NCBI RefSeq assembly: GCF_002278135.3
Contig: NZ_CP029425.2
Location: forward strand, 5,742,001 to 5,806,000
Source of the DNA: Bradyrhizobium ottawaense
GTDB lineage: Bacteria; Pseudomonadota; Alphaproteobacteria; Rhizobiales; Xanthobacteraceae
Direction: 5' to 3'
DNA: 64,000 bases
Below are positions 7,851 to 16,427 of this stretch, piece by piece (position 1 is the first letter of the stretch; the number at the start of each line of letters is the position of its first letter). The translations under genes were made by a program, and so were the position numbers. The notes under the pieces are model-generated. The model ran no database searches, was not told where the DNA came from, and was given only the letters and a program-made list of their open reading frames with translations.

Positions 7851-9442
7851 GCATCACCGTTCGATTTTGCGGCGCCGCCCGCACCGTGACCGGTTCGAGC
7901 TATCTGTTCCAGACCGCGACCGGCCGCTTCCTGGTCGATTGCGGCCTGTTCCAGGGCCAGAAGACGCTGAAGGAGCTCAACTACGGCGCCTTTCCGTTCC
8001 GCCCCGCCGATATCGATGCCGTGCTGCTCACGCACGCCCATATCGACCATAGCGGTCTCTTGCCGAAGCTCGTGCGCGCGGGATTCGACGGACCGATCCT
8101 GGCGACGCGCGGCACGATCGACCTCTGCTCCTACATGTTGCCAGACGCCGGCAGCATCCAGGAATCGGAAGTCACGCAGCTCAACCGTCGCAATGCCTCG
8201 CGCGGACGAAAGCAGGTCGCGCCGATCTACACGCAGGCCGATGCCATTGCATCGCTGCAATCGTTTCGCGCGGTCGACTATGAACGCTGGACCGACGTGA
8301 TCCCGGGCGTCCGCGCGCGCTACTGGAACGCCGGCCATCTGCTCGGCTCGGCCTCGATCGAGCTCGAAATCGCCGAACGGGGCGCGCCACGTCCACTGCG
8401 CGTGCTGCTGTCCGGCGATGTCGGGCCGGAGGCCAAGCTGCTGCAGCCCGATCCCGAGGCGCCGGCCGATTTCGACTACGTCATCTCGGAATCGACCTAC
8501 GGCGACCGGCTTCGCGAGGCCACCACACCTGAGCTCCGCCGCAAGCACCTCGCGGCCGAGGTGCGCGATGCCGCGACGGCCGGCGGCGCGCTGTTGATGC
8601 CTGCCTTCGCGGTCGAGCGCACCCAGGAGCTGATCGTCGATCTCGTCGACCTGATGGAGCACGGCGAGATTCCGACCGCACCAATCTTCCTCGATTCTCC
8701 GCTCGCGATCCGCGCCACCGAAGTGTTTCGCCGCCATGCCGAGAGCCTCGACCCGTCCGTCGATGCCGCGCGCCTGCTCAACTCGCCGCATCTCAAATTC
8801 ACCGAGACCGCGGACGAAAGCAAGGCGATCATGCGCCTGTCCGGATTCCATATCATCATCGCCGCGAGCGGCATGTGCGACGCCGGCCGCATTCGCCATC
8901 ATCTGAAGCGCTGGCTGTGGAACGAGCGCGCGACGGTGCTGCTCGCCGGCTTCCAGGCCAACGGCACGCTCGGCCGCTTCCTCCAGAACGGAGCCAAGGC
9001 CGTGCGGATCCAGGGCGAGGAGATCAAGGTCGCGGCTCGCATCCGCATGATCGACGAATATTCCGGCCATGCCGACGGCGCCGGCATCGCCAGCTGGATC
9101 GCGGCGCGCCGACCCATTTCCCGCGGGCTGTTCCTGGTCCATGGCGAGGAAGGCGCGATCGCGGGCCTCGCCGGACGCGTCGCCGAGCGCATCGTTCCGG
9201 CGGCCAGGGTCTACCAGCCGGTGCTCGACGATATCTACGAGCTCGCCGCGCCCGAACCGCGCGTGCTCGACGTCGATCACCGCCGGCGGCTCGCGCCGGA
9301 GGCCGTGACCCGTCTCGACTGGCACAACGAGATGTCGGAGCTCATGCTCGACATCAACGACAGGGTTGGGGCAGCCGCCGACGACCGCGCCCGCGGCGTC
9401 ATCATCCGAAGGCTGCGCCGCGCGCTGGAGGAGAAGGCGTGA
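7847..9442 (+). CDS. Metallo-beta-lactamase fold beta-CASP ribonuclease-like protein
   Basis: 531-residue member of the CPSF73/Ysh1-like beta-CASP family of zinc nucleases. The zinc ligands are visible in LLTHAHIDHSG (near 63-72), WNAGHLLGSAS (His near 163), LSGDVGP (near 188) and the C-terminal YSGHADGAG (near 405). The beta-CASP motifs ESTYGDR, AFAVERTQEL and ASGMCDAGRIRHHL are also present. Family members are exo- or endo-ribonucleases. It extends about 60 residues past the nuclease core with a helical tail. It is the third gene of the coupled trio and follows the PRPP-synthetase-like gene through an ATGA overlap, which suggests that it supplies nucleotides by degrading RNA. Confidence 0.9.
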   Translation: MSITVRFCGAARTVTGSSYLFQTATGRFLVDCGLFQGQKTLKELNYGAFPFRPADIDAVLLTHAHIDHSGLLPKLVRAGFDGPILATRGTIDLCSYMLPDAGSIQESEVTQLNRRNASRGRKQVAPIYTQADAIASLQSFRAVDYERWTDVIPGVRARYWNAGHLLGSASIELEIAERGAPRPLRVLLSGDVGPEAKLLQPDPEAPADFDYVISESTYGDRLREATTPELRRKHLAAEVRDAATAGGALLMPAFAVERTQELIVDLVDLMEHGEIPTAPIFLDSPLAIRATEVFRRHAESLDPSVDAARLLNSPHLKFTETADESKAIMRLSGFHIIIAASGMCDAGRIRHHLKRWLWNERATVLLAGFQANGTLGRFLQNGAKAVRIQGEEIKVAARIRMIDEYSGHADGAGIASWIAARRPISRGLFLVHGEEGAIAGLAGRVAERIVPAARVYQPVLDDIYELAAPEPRVLDVDHRRRLAPEAVTRLDWHNEMSELMLDINDRVGAAADDRARGVIIRRLRRALEEKA

Positions 9443-9475
9443 CGGGACATGACGGCGCTGAAACGCGCCTCTCTC

Positions 9476-9622
9476 TTGTCCCGGACGCGCTGCAGCGTTC
9501 TTACGCTGCTGCGCAGAGCCGGGACCCAGACGGCTGCACATTCCGCCGGTGCATGGGCCCCGGCTCTGCAGCGCACCACGCCGCGGAGATGCGGCGCGCT
9601 GCGCTACGTCCGGGGCACGAGA
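9476..9622. repeat. Palindromic dispersed repeat, copy A
   Basis: About 147 bp bounded by GTCCCGGACGCGCTGCAGCG on the left and GCTACGTCCGGGGCACGAGA on the right, so the ends are inverted. The middle contains GAGCCGGGACCCA and GGGCCCCGGCTCTGCAG, another inverted pair. A second copy in the opposite orientation lies at 63347-63486. The six frames across it are shadow frames without gene-like codon use. I recognise the sequence type as an intergenic repeat common in Bradyrhizobium, which is from memory and not a search. Confidence 0.7.
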
Positions 9623-9639
9623 ACGCCGTTTGGCGATAG

Positions 9640-10300
9640 ACATGGCTGCTCATCCTCGCGGCGCGTTTCGCCCGAGCTTTGCTATCCTCTTCCGCCCTTA
9701 TCTCAGCAAGGGCGCGGGGAAGGCCGGGCGCCGGCTGGCACCCGAGGTCCCGCGTGTGCGAAAGAAACGCGCACGGGGTGGACGACAGGTGATGCCGGTC
9801 GCCCGGCCTTCCCTGCGCGATGGTTTTCACGGTGTCCTTCGTGCTCTCCCCGGGGAGCGATGCACTATTGCCCCCGTCGCCTTGCAGATGGCTGATGCAC
9901 GCGCCCGGTCGGGCCGCCACATCACCGCAAGCCTTGACGCACAGACCCCGGGCGTCAGGACCACACGACTTCTCCGTCCGCGCACATCCCCATCCGCATC
10001 CCCGACGGCTGGCGTGCGCTCGCCATCGGGGCCGAACAAGGACGCTGTCAGCGCCGTGTCGTATCGCGCCTGTCGCTGCTCACGGTTTCCCGCCCTGCAG
10101 CCATCATCGCGCGCCGACGCCGTCGCGGCCACCGCATCCCGGCCCGCGTCTCGTGACGATCGCGAAACGCCCCTCGTGGCGGGCGGGATGTGTCGGCTTG
10201 TACGCCAAAGCAGAATTTCTGTAAATGCGAATATTTTGAGACGTAGCCATAGACCCACCGCTGGTGTGTTTTGCCCGACAGGCAACACACAAGCGATCGT
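9640..10300. repeat. Structured non-coding repeat region, no credible gene
   Basis: No ORF here has the codon bias of neighbouring genes, and overlapping frames are open on both strands because of GC content. Perfect 14-bp arms GGGAAGGCCGGGCG (9717-9730) and CGCCCGGCCTTCCC (9800-9813) enclose 69 bases that contain a smaller hairpin around CGTGTGCG/CGCGCACG. A second strong hairpin lies at 10264-10290 (GTGTG-TT-TTGCC, loop CGACA, GGCAA-CACAC). Stretches such as GGGAGCGATGCACTATTGCC match my memory of a long dispersed Bradyrhizobium repeat. Whether it is transcribed cannot be told from the sequence. Confidence 0.6.
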
Positions 10301-10461
10301 AGCCCCCGATGCCGCGGAGCCGAATTCGAGCGCCGCTCCCACAGATGCATCTTCCCCGGATCCGGCTGCGGAACTTTGACCGCCATGTGAGTCCTGATAG
10401 TCTTCAGCACGGCGTGGCTCGACGAACCATGCTGTCAATCGATGGACCGGAGCTGTTGAAG

Positions 10462-10872
10462 ATGCGGATGAGAAGCGTGACGCTCTTGGCACTCAGCCTC
10501 TTGCTTGCCGGCGTCTGGTCTCAGGACAGCGCGAGGGGACAGACCGCGCCGCCGGTTTCGCTTGCTCCGCCCAAGGCATCGCCGCCACGGGCGAATGCCA
10601 AAAATTCCCCGGCAGCGTCGGACAGGATCTCACCGACACCCCCGACTGGCGGACTTCCACAAGCGCCGAATTCTGCCGCCGACTATGACGGCTTCCGTGC
10701 CACCAGTGACGACAATGACACTCCGGATCGGACGACGCGACCGATCAGGTCGCGCGCGGCAAAGGGCTCCACGCCCAATCCGGATACGCAAGGCAACACG
10801 GCTCAGCAATTGATCGATCAGGAAGATGAGGCGTTGAAGCGCAAGCTGATGATCTGCCGAAACTGCAAGTAG
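10462..10872 (+). CDS. Small secreted Pro/Ala-rich hypothetical protein
   Basis: 136 residues from the ATG at 10462. An N-terminal signal peptide (MRMRSVTLLALSLLLAGVWS, cleavage near SARGQ-T, about 28) is followed by a low-complexity region rich in Pro, Ala, Ser and Thr up to about 110. A charged C-terminal end, LIDQEDEALKRKLMICRNCK, carries two cysteines. The upstream extension to 10309 lies in the repeat region and is unlikely to be coding. Secreted disordered proteins like this are common in rhizobia. The terminal CRNC pair could bind a metal or form a disulfide. The function is unknown. Confidence 0.6.
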   Translation: MRMRSVTLLALSLLLAGVWSQDSARGQTAPPVSLAPPKASPPRANAKNSPAASDRISPTPPTGGLPQAPNSAADYDGFRATSDDNDTPDRTTRPIRSRAAKGSTPNPDTQGNTAQQLIDQEDEALKRKLMICRNCK

Positions 10873-10890
10873 GACGGAGCTTCCCGTCGG

Positions 10891-10967
10891 CCGGATGGAG
10901 CGAAAGCGAAATCCGGGGCCGGCGCAGCGGGTGCAGCTATCCCGGATTGCACTTCGCTCCCTCCGGG
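10891..10967. repeat. BIME-like imperfect inverted repeat
   Basis: Arm one (10891-10917) begins CCGGATGGAGCGAAAGCG. Arm two (10941-10967) begins CCCGGATTGCACTTCGCTCC. The second arm is an imperfect reverse complement of the first over about 26 bases, leaving a loop of 23. It follows the stop of the small secreted protein by 18 bases and could act as a transcription end. Elements of this type are scattered between genes in Bradyrhizobium. Confidence 0.65.
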
Positions 10968-11092
10968 CTATGGCAGCGTGCTGCATAGCTGACCTACCGC
11001 CTCCTTCGCGTCCCGCACTTTACCCTCCCGCAATTTCCTGATCCTCTCTCTCCCCAACGCCGGACCAACCGGCCTGCCCAGGGAGAGACGCC

Positions 11093-12727
11093 ATGAAGCT
11101 CGGCACCGCCATTGCGGAAATCATGCGGCGCGAGGGGATCGAGATCCTCTGCGGCTATCCCGTCAACCATCTGATCGAGCACGCCGCCAAGGCCGAGATC
11201 CGCCCTGTGATGGTGCGGCAGGAGCGCGTCGGCATCCACATGGCGGATGCGATCTCGCGGGTGACGTCGGGACGCAGCATCGGCGCGTTCTGCATGCAGC
11301 ATGGGCCCGGCGCGGAGAACGCGATGGGCGGCGTCGCGCAATGCTTCGGCGAGTCCGTTCCCGTCCTGGTGTTGCCGATGGGCTATCAGCGCCGGCTGGC
11401 GCATATCGAGCCGAACTTCAATTCCAGCGAGGCGATGAAGCCCTTCGCGAAATCGTCCGAGCCGATCATTCTGGCGACCGAGGTCGCCAACATCTTCCGC
11501 CGCGCCTTCACCAAGCTGAAGAACGGCCGCGGCGGCCCCGTGATCGTCGAAATCCCCTCCGACATGTGGAACGAGGAGGTGCCGGAGCCGCTCGACTACA
11601 CGCCGGTGCTGCGCACCCGCTACGGCGCCGACCCCGTGCATGTGAAGGAGGCCGCCTCCCTGCTCGTCAATGCGAAGCGGCCTGTGCTCTATGCCGGCCA
11701 GGGCGTGCATTACGCGCAGGCCTGGCCGCAACTGAAGCGGCTCGCGGAGCGGCTGGCGATTCCCGTCACCACCAGCTTAGGGGGCAAATCCTCGTTCCCG
11801 GAAACCCATCCGCTCTCGCTCGGCTCCGGCGGCCTCGCGGTGCCGCGCGCGGTGCCAAAATTCCTCGCCGAGGCCGACGTCATCCTCGGCATCGGCTGCT
11901 CGTTCACCGAAACGAACTTCGGCATCGCGATGCCGAAGGGCAAGACCATCATCCATTCCACGCTCGATCCCAATCATCTCAACAAGGATGTGGAAGCGAA
12001 AATCGGCCTCGTCGGCGACGCCGGGCTCGTGCTCGACGCGCTGCTGGAGGAGGTCGGCAAGTCCGTCACCGCGGACCGTGATGCCTCCGCGGTCGCGGCC
12101 GAGATCGCGGCCTCGCACAAGGAGTGGCTGGCGAAATGGATGCCGAAGCTCACCAGCAATGACGCCCCCTTGAGCCCCTATCGCGTGCTATGGGACCTGC
12201 AACACACCGTCGACATCGACAACACCATCATCACGCACGATGCCGGCAGTCCGCGCGACCAGCTCTCCCCGTTCTGGAAATCGACGAAACCCCTCACCTA
12301 TCTCGGCTGGGGCAAGACGACGCAACTCGGCTACGGCCTTGGCCTTGCCATGGGCGCCAAGCTCGCAAAGCCCGACAAGCTCTGCATCAATGTCTGGGGC
12401 GATGCGGCGATCGGCTTCACCGGCATGGATTTCGAGACCGCAGTGCGCGAGCGCATCCCGATCATGTCGATCCTGCTCAATAATTTCTCGATGGCGATCG
12501 AGCTGAAGGTGATGCCGGTCTCGACCGAAAAATATCGCTCGACCGACATCTCCGGCGACTATGCCGCGATGGCGCGGGCCTTCGGGGGCTATGGCGAGCG
12601 GGTGACGAGGCCAGAGGACATCATCCCCGCGATCAAACGCGGCATCCAGAAGACGAAGGAAGGCATTCCGGTGCTGCTGGAGTTCATCACCAGCAAGGAG
12701 ACGGAGGTGTCGCGGCCGGGGACGTGA
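11093..12727 (+). CDS. Thiamine-pyrophosphate-requiring enzyme, acetolactate synthase-like
   Basis: 544-residue TPP enzyme of the acetolactate synthase/benzoylformate decarboxylase/oxalyl-CoA decarboxylase superfamily. The N-terminal PYR domain (1-175) has the cofactor-activating Glu in VRQERVGIHMADA (near 43) and QHGPGAENA (near 67). The central domain covers about 190-340. The C-terminal PP domain carries the TPP/Mg signature WGDAAIGFTG followed 20 residues later by SILLNN (about 433-462). The start follows a good GGGAGAG site. It stands alone, with no acetolactate synthase small subunit nearby. The unusual HGPGAENAMGG stretch and lack of partners argue against branched-chain amino acid synthesis. 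The substrate is unknown. Confidence 0.85.
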   Translation: MKLGTAIAEIMRREGIEILCGYPVNHLIEHAAKAEIRPVMVRQERVGIHMADAISRVTSGRSIGAFCMQHGPGAENAMGGVAQCFGESVPVLVLPMGYQRRLAHIEPNFNSSEAMKPFAKSSEPIILATEVANIFRRAFTKLKNGRGGPVIVEIPSDMWNEEVPEPLDYTPVLRTRYGADPVHVKEAASLLVNAKRPVLYAGQGVHYAQAWPQLKRLAERLAIPVTTSLGGKSSFPETHPLSLGSGGLAVPRAVPKFLAEADVILGIGCSFTETNFGIAMPKGKTIIHSTLDPNHLNKDVEAKIGLVGDAGLVLDALLEEVGKSVTADRDASAVAAEIAASHKEWLAKWMPKLTSNDAPLSPYRVLWDLQHTVDIDNTIITHDAGSPRDQLSPFWKSTKPLTYLGWGKTTQLGYGLGLAMGAKLAKPDKLCINVWGDAAIGFTGMDFETAVRERIPIMSILLNNFSMAIELKVMPVSTEKYRSTDISGDYAAMARAFGGYGERVTRPEDIIPAIKRGIQKTKEGIPVLLEFITSKETEVSRPGT

Positions 12728-12821
12728 GATGGGCCTCCGCCGCAACCGCTGGCTCAGGGCGCGGAAGATGTGATAATCCGGGCAGGTGCCGCGCGTGTCG
12801 CGGCATCGAGCCGGATCAGGA

Positions 12822-15800
12822 ATGACGTCCCCTTCCAACGAAATCGAACAACTCGAGCGCCGATTGCTGTCGGCCGCAGCCGAGAACGCGCAGCTGCGCA
12901 GTGAGCTCGCGACTGCGCGGGATCGCCAAAGCGCCAGCGCCGAGATCCTGCGCACCATCGCGGCCTCGCCCTCCGATGCCCGGCCGGTCTTCGAGGCGAT
13001 CGCGTCGAGTTCCAAGCGCTTGCTCGACGGCTTCTCCGCCACCGTGCTTCAATTCATCGGCGACGAGCTGCATCTCGTGGCGTTCACGCCGACCAGTCCG
13101 GAAGCGGACGAAGGGCTCAAGGCGTCGTTCCCGCGCAAGATCGCGGAGTTTCCGACCTTTGCGCTGGTGCGTGGCGGCGAGACGATCCAGTTTCCCGACA
13201 GCGAAGCCGCCGACGTGCCGCAGCTGAACCGCGATCTGGCGCGGCTGCGCGGCTTCCGCAGCGTGCTGTTCATGCCGCTGATGAACCGGGGCACCCCGGT
13301 CGGCATGATCAGCGTCACCCGCGCCCAGCCTGGCGCGTTCACGCCCGACCTCGTGCAGCTGCTCCAGACCCTTGCCGACCAGGCCGTGATCGCGATCGAG
13401 AATGCACGGCTGTTCAACACGACGCGCGAGGCACTGGAGCGCCAGACCGCCACGGCGGACATTTTGAAGGTGATGGCGGCCTCGCCCTCGGACGTGCAGC
13501 CGGTGTTCGAGGCCATTGCGGCCAACGCCAACCGGCTGATCGGTGGCTTCTCCACGGCCGTGCTGCGCTATGTCGACGGTGCTGCGCACCTTGCCGCCTT
13601 CACGCCGACAGATCCGGCCGGCGATCGTGTGCTGCAGGCCTCGTTCCCGGTGCCGTTCGCGCAGTTCCCGCCCTACCAGCTCGTGGCCAAGGGTGCGGCG
13701 GCGCAACTGCCCGACACCGAGCTCGAGCCGGCCGCCCGCGACATCGCCCGCGCCCGCGGCTATCGCAGCATGCTGTTCGCGCCGCTGATGAGCGAGGGCG
13801 AAGCGATCGGCATCATCATCACGACGCGCCGTGCGACCGGCGCCTTCACTGAGCATCATGTGCGGCTGCTGCAGACCTTCGCCGATCAGGCGGTGATCGC
13901 GATCAAGAATGTCAGCCTGTTCAATGCGACGCGGGAGGCGCTGGAGCGTCAGACCGCGACCGCCGACATCCTCAAGGTGATCGCGGCTTCGCCTGCCGAC
14001 GTCACGCCGGTGTTCCAGGCCATCTCCGACAGCGCCAAGGCGCTGATCGGCGGACATTCCTCCGCCGTCACCCGCGTCATCGACGGCCTGCTGCACCTGG
14101 CGGCCTTCACCACCGACAACGAGGCCGGCAACGCGGATCTGCTCAGCTCATTCCCGGCGCCGCTGGCGGCATCCGGCATTCACAGCCGGGTGGCGACGAG
14201 CGGAAAGTTCGCATTCCGCAGCGACATGCAGAACGAAGGCGACCTCACGGACGCCATGAAGGAGCTCGCGCGCACCAGAGGCTATCGCAGCATCCTCGTG
14301 ATCCCGATGCTGCGCGACGGCGTTGCGATCGGCACCATTGGCGTGACGCGGCCCGAGGCCGGTCCTTTCCCGGACAAGGCGATCGCCCTGCTCCAGACCT
14401 TTGCCGACCAGGCGGTGATCGCCATCGAGAACACGCGCCTGTTCAACGAGGTGCAGGCGCGGACGCACGAACTTGCAGAGTCACTGGAGCAGCAGACCGC
14501 GACATCGGAGGTGCTCAGCGTCATCAGCCGATCGGCCGGGGATCTCGCGCCGGTATTCGAGGCGATGCTCAGCAAGGCAATGCAGCTCTGCGGCGCCAGT
14601 TTCGGCGTGCTCAACACCTACGACGGCATGCAGTTCCGCACGGCCGCCACTTACGGCCTGCCGCCTGCCTACGATGAATTCCGGCGCAAGGCGCCCCTCA
14701 ACTATGGTCCGGCCACTGCGCCGGCGCGTCTTTTGAAGGGCGAACCGTTCGTCGAAATCGTCGACCTGCTGGAGTCGGACGTCTATCGCAGCGGTGAGCC
14801 GAATCGTCGGGCGCTGGTCGATCTCGGCGGCGCCCGCTGCCTGCTCGCGGTGCCGTTGCTCCAGGACGAACGCGTGGTCGGCAACGTCATGATCTTCAGG
14901 CAGGAGAACCGACCCTTCTCGGAGAAGCAGATCACCTTGCTGAAGCAGTTCGCGGCGCAAGCCGTGATCGCCATCGAGAACGCGCGGCTGCTCGGTGAAT
15001 TGCGTCAGCGCACCGAGAATTTGACCGAGTCGCTGCAACAACAGACGGCGACTGCCGACGTGCTCAAGGTTATCAGCCGCTCGGCGTTCGACTTGCAGGC
15101 CGTGCTCGATACGCTGGTCGAATCGGCCGCGCGACTATGCGAGGCCGATATGGCGGCGATTACCCGCAAATCCGGCAGCACCTATTTCCGGGCGGGCTCC
15201 TACGGCTTTCCAGCCAAATTCGTCGAATATGTAAGAGATCTTCCGGTCCGGCCGGATAGGCGTACCATCACGGGCAGGACTCTGCTCGGCGACAAGGTTG
15301 TTCATGTCACCGATGTGCTCGAGGACCCCGATTACTCCTTTGAAGGCCAGGAATTGAGCGGAAATCCGCGTAGCTTCCTGGGTGTACCCCTGCTTCGCGA
15401 AGGCAGCACTGTTGGCGCTATTGTTCTCGCACGTCGCGCGATCCGGCCGTTCAGCGAAAAGCAAATCGAACTCGTTACCAGTTTCGCCGACCAAGCCGTC
15501 ATCGCGATCGAGAATGTGCGCCTCTTCGACGAAGTGCAGGACCGCACGCGGGAGCTTGCGAAGTCGCTCGACGATTTGCGCGCGGCGCAGGATCGGCTGG
15601 TCCAGACCGAGAAGCTCGCCTCCCTCGGCCAGCTCACCGCCGGCATCGCGCATGAGATCAAGAACCCGCTCAACTTCGTCAACAATTTTGCCTCGCTGTC
15701 CGCCGAGCTGACCGACGAACTGAACGAGGTGCTCGCGCCCGTGACGCTCGCCGGTGATGTCCGCAGCGAAGTCGACGAGCTCACAGGGCTTCTCAAGGAC

Positions 15801-16400
15801 AATCTCGGGAAAATCGTCCAGCATGGACGGCGCGCCGATTCCATCGTCAAGAACATGCTGCTGCATTCGCGCGAGGGCGGCGGCGAGCATCGGTTGAGCG
15901 ACGTCAACGCCGTAGTCGAGGAGAGCCTCAACCTCGCCTATCACGGCGCACGGGCCGAGAAGCCGCAGTTCGACGTGACGCTGAAGCGCGAGCTCGATCC
16001 GGCGGCAGGCTCGGCCGATGTGTTCCCGCAGGAGATCACCCGGGTGCTGCTGAACCTGATCGGAAACGGATTCCATGCGGTCGCCAGGCGCAAGGCGGAG
16101 ACCGCGGCGACGGGTTACGAGCCGGTCGTGACCGCCGCGACCCGCGACCGCGGCGATCACGTCGAGATCCGCATCCGCGACAACGGCACGGGCATCCCGG
16201 ACGAGGTGAAGGAGAAGATGTTCAATCCATTCTTCACCACCAAGCCGGCCGGTGAAGGCACCGGCCTCGGATTGTCGATGAGCCACGATATCGTGGTGAA
16301 GCAGCATGGCGGCACGATCGACGTCGCGACCACGCCCGGCGAGTTCACCGAATTCACGATTGTGCTGCCGCGCAAGAGCAGCTTTTCGGACAAGCCCTGA
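12822..16400 (+). CDS. Soluble hybrid sensor histidine kinase with five GAF domains
   Basis: 1192 residues with no membrane segment. A short coiled coil (5-40) is followed by five GAF sensor domains at roughly 45-195, 212-365, 380-540, 557-720 and 740-900. Each is joined to the next by a near-repeated linker: [14 protein letters not shown] twice, then variants [12 protein letters not shown] and [12 protein letters not shown]. After a coiled coil comes the dimerisation/phospho-acceptor domain (H-box [16 protein letters not shown], His near 943) and an HATPase domain with the N-box [12 protein letters not shown] (near 1075) and G-boxes ending [13 protein letters not shown] (near 1145). No receiver domain or response regulator is adjacent. 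GAF ligands cannot be read. The ATG at 12822 follows CAGGA. The frame from 12786 is an unlikely extension. Confidence 0.9.
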   Translation: MTSPSNEIEQLERRLLSAAAENAQLRSELATARDRQSASAEILRTIAASPSDARPVFEAIASSSKRLLDGFSATVLQFIGDELHLVAFTPTSPEADEGLKASFPRKIAEFPTFALVRGGETIQFPDSEAADVPQLNRDLARLRGFRSVLFMPLMNRGTPVGMISVTRAQPGAFTPDLVQLLQTLADQAVIAIENARLFNTTREALERQTATADILKVMAASPSDVQPVFEAIAANANRLIGGFSTAVLRYVDGAAHLAAFTPTDPAGDRVLQASFPVPFAQFPPYQLVAKGAAAQLPDTELEPAARDIARARGYRSMLFAPLMSEGEAIGIIITTRRATGAFTEHHVRLLQTFADQAVIAIKNVSLFNATREALERQTATADILKVIAASPADVTPVFQAISDSAKALIGGHSSAVTRVIDGLLHLAAFTTDNEAGNADLLSSFPAPLAASGIHSRVATSGKFAFRSDMQNEGDLTDAMKELARTRGYRSILVIPMLRDGVAIGTIGVTRPEAGPFPDKAIALLQTFADQAVIAIENTRLFNEVQARTHELAESLEQQTATSEVLSVISRSAGDLAPVFEAMLSKAMQLCGASFGVLNTYDGMQFRTAATYGLPPAYDEFRRKAPLNYGPATAPARLLKGEPFVEIVDLLESDVYRSGEPNRRALVDLGGARCLLAVPLLQDERVVGNVMIFRQENRPFSEKQITLLKQFAAQAVIAIENARLLGELRQRTENLTESLQQQTATADVLKVISRSAFDLQAVLDTLVESAARLCEADMAAITRKSGSTYFRAGSYGFPAKFVEYVRDLPVRPDRRTITGRTLLGDKVVHVTDVLEDPDYSFEGQELSGNPRSFLGVPLLREGSTVGAIVLARRAIRPFSEKQIELVTSFADQAVIAIENVRLFDEVQDRTRELAKSLDDLRAAQDRLVQTEKLASLGQLTAGIAHEIKNPLNFVNNFASLSAELTDELNEVLAPVTLAGDVRSEVDELTGLLKDNLGKIVQHGRRADSIVKNMLLHSREGGGEHRLSDVNAVVEESLNLAYHGARAEKPQFDVTLKRELDPAAGSADVFPQEITRVLLNLIGNGFHAVARRKAETAATGYEPVVTAATRDRGDHVEIRIRDNGTGIPDEVKEKMFNPFFTTKPAGEGTGLGLSMSHDIVVKQHGGTIDVATTPGEFTEFTIVLPRKSSFSDKP

Positions 16401-16427
16401 GGACAACTTCGCCCGGGAGGCGTTTTG

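Noticed and set aside
7223..9643. Open frame of 806 codons on the minus strand
   Set aside because: Antisense to the PRPP-synthetase-like and beta-CASP genes, whose motifs are unmistakable on the other strand.
9549..10379. Plus-strand frame of 276 codons and overlapping minus-strand frames in the repeat region
   Set aside because: All are Arg/Pro/Ala-rich with no codon bias and lie in repeated, hairpin-forming DNA. They look like the spurious ORFs often annotated on such repeats.
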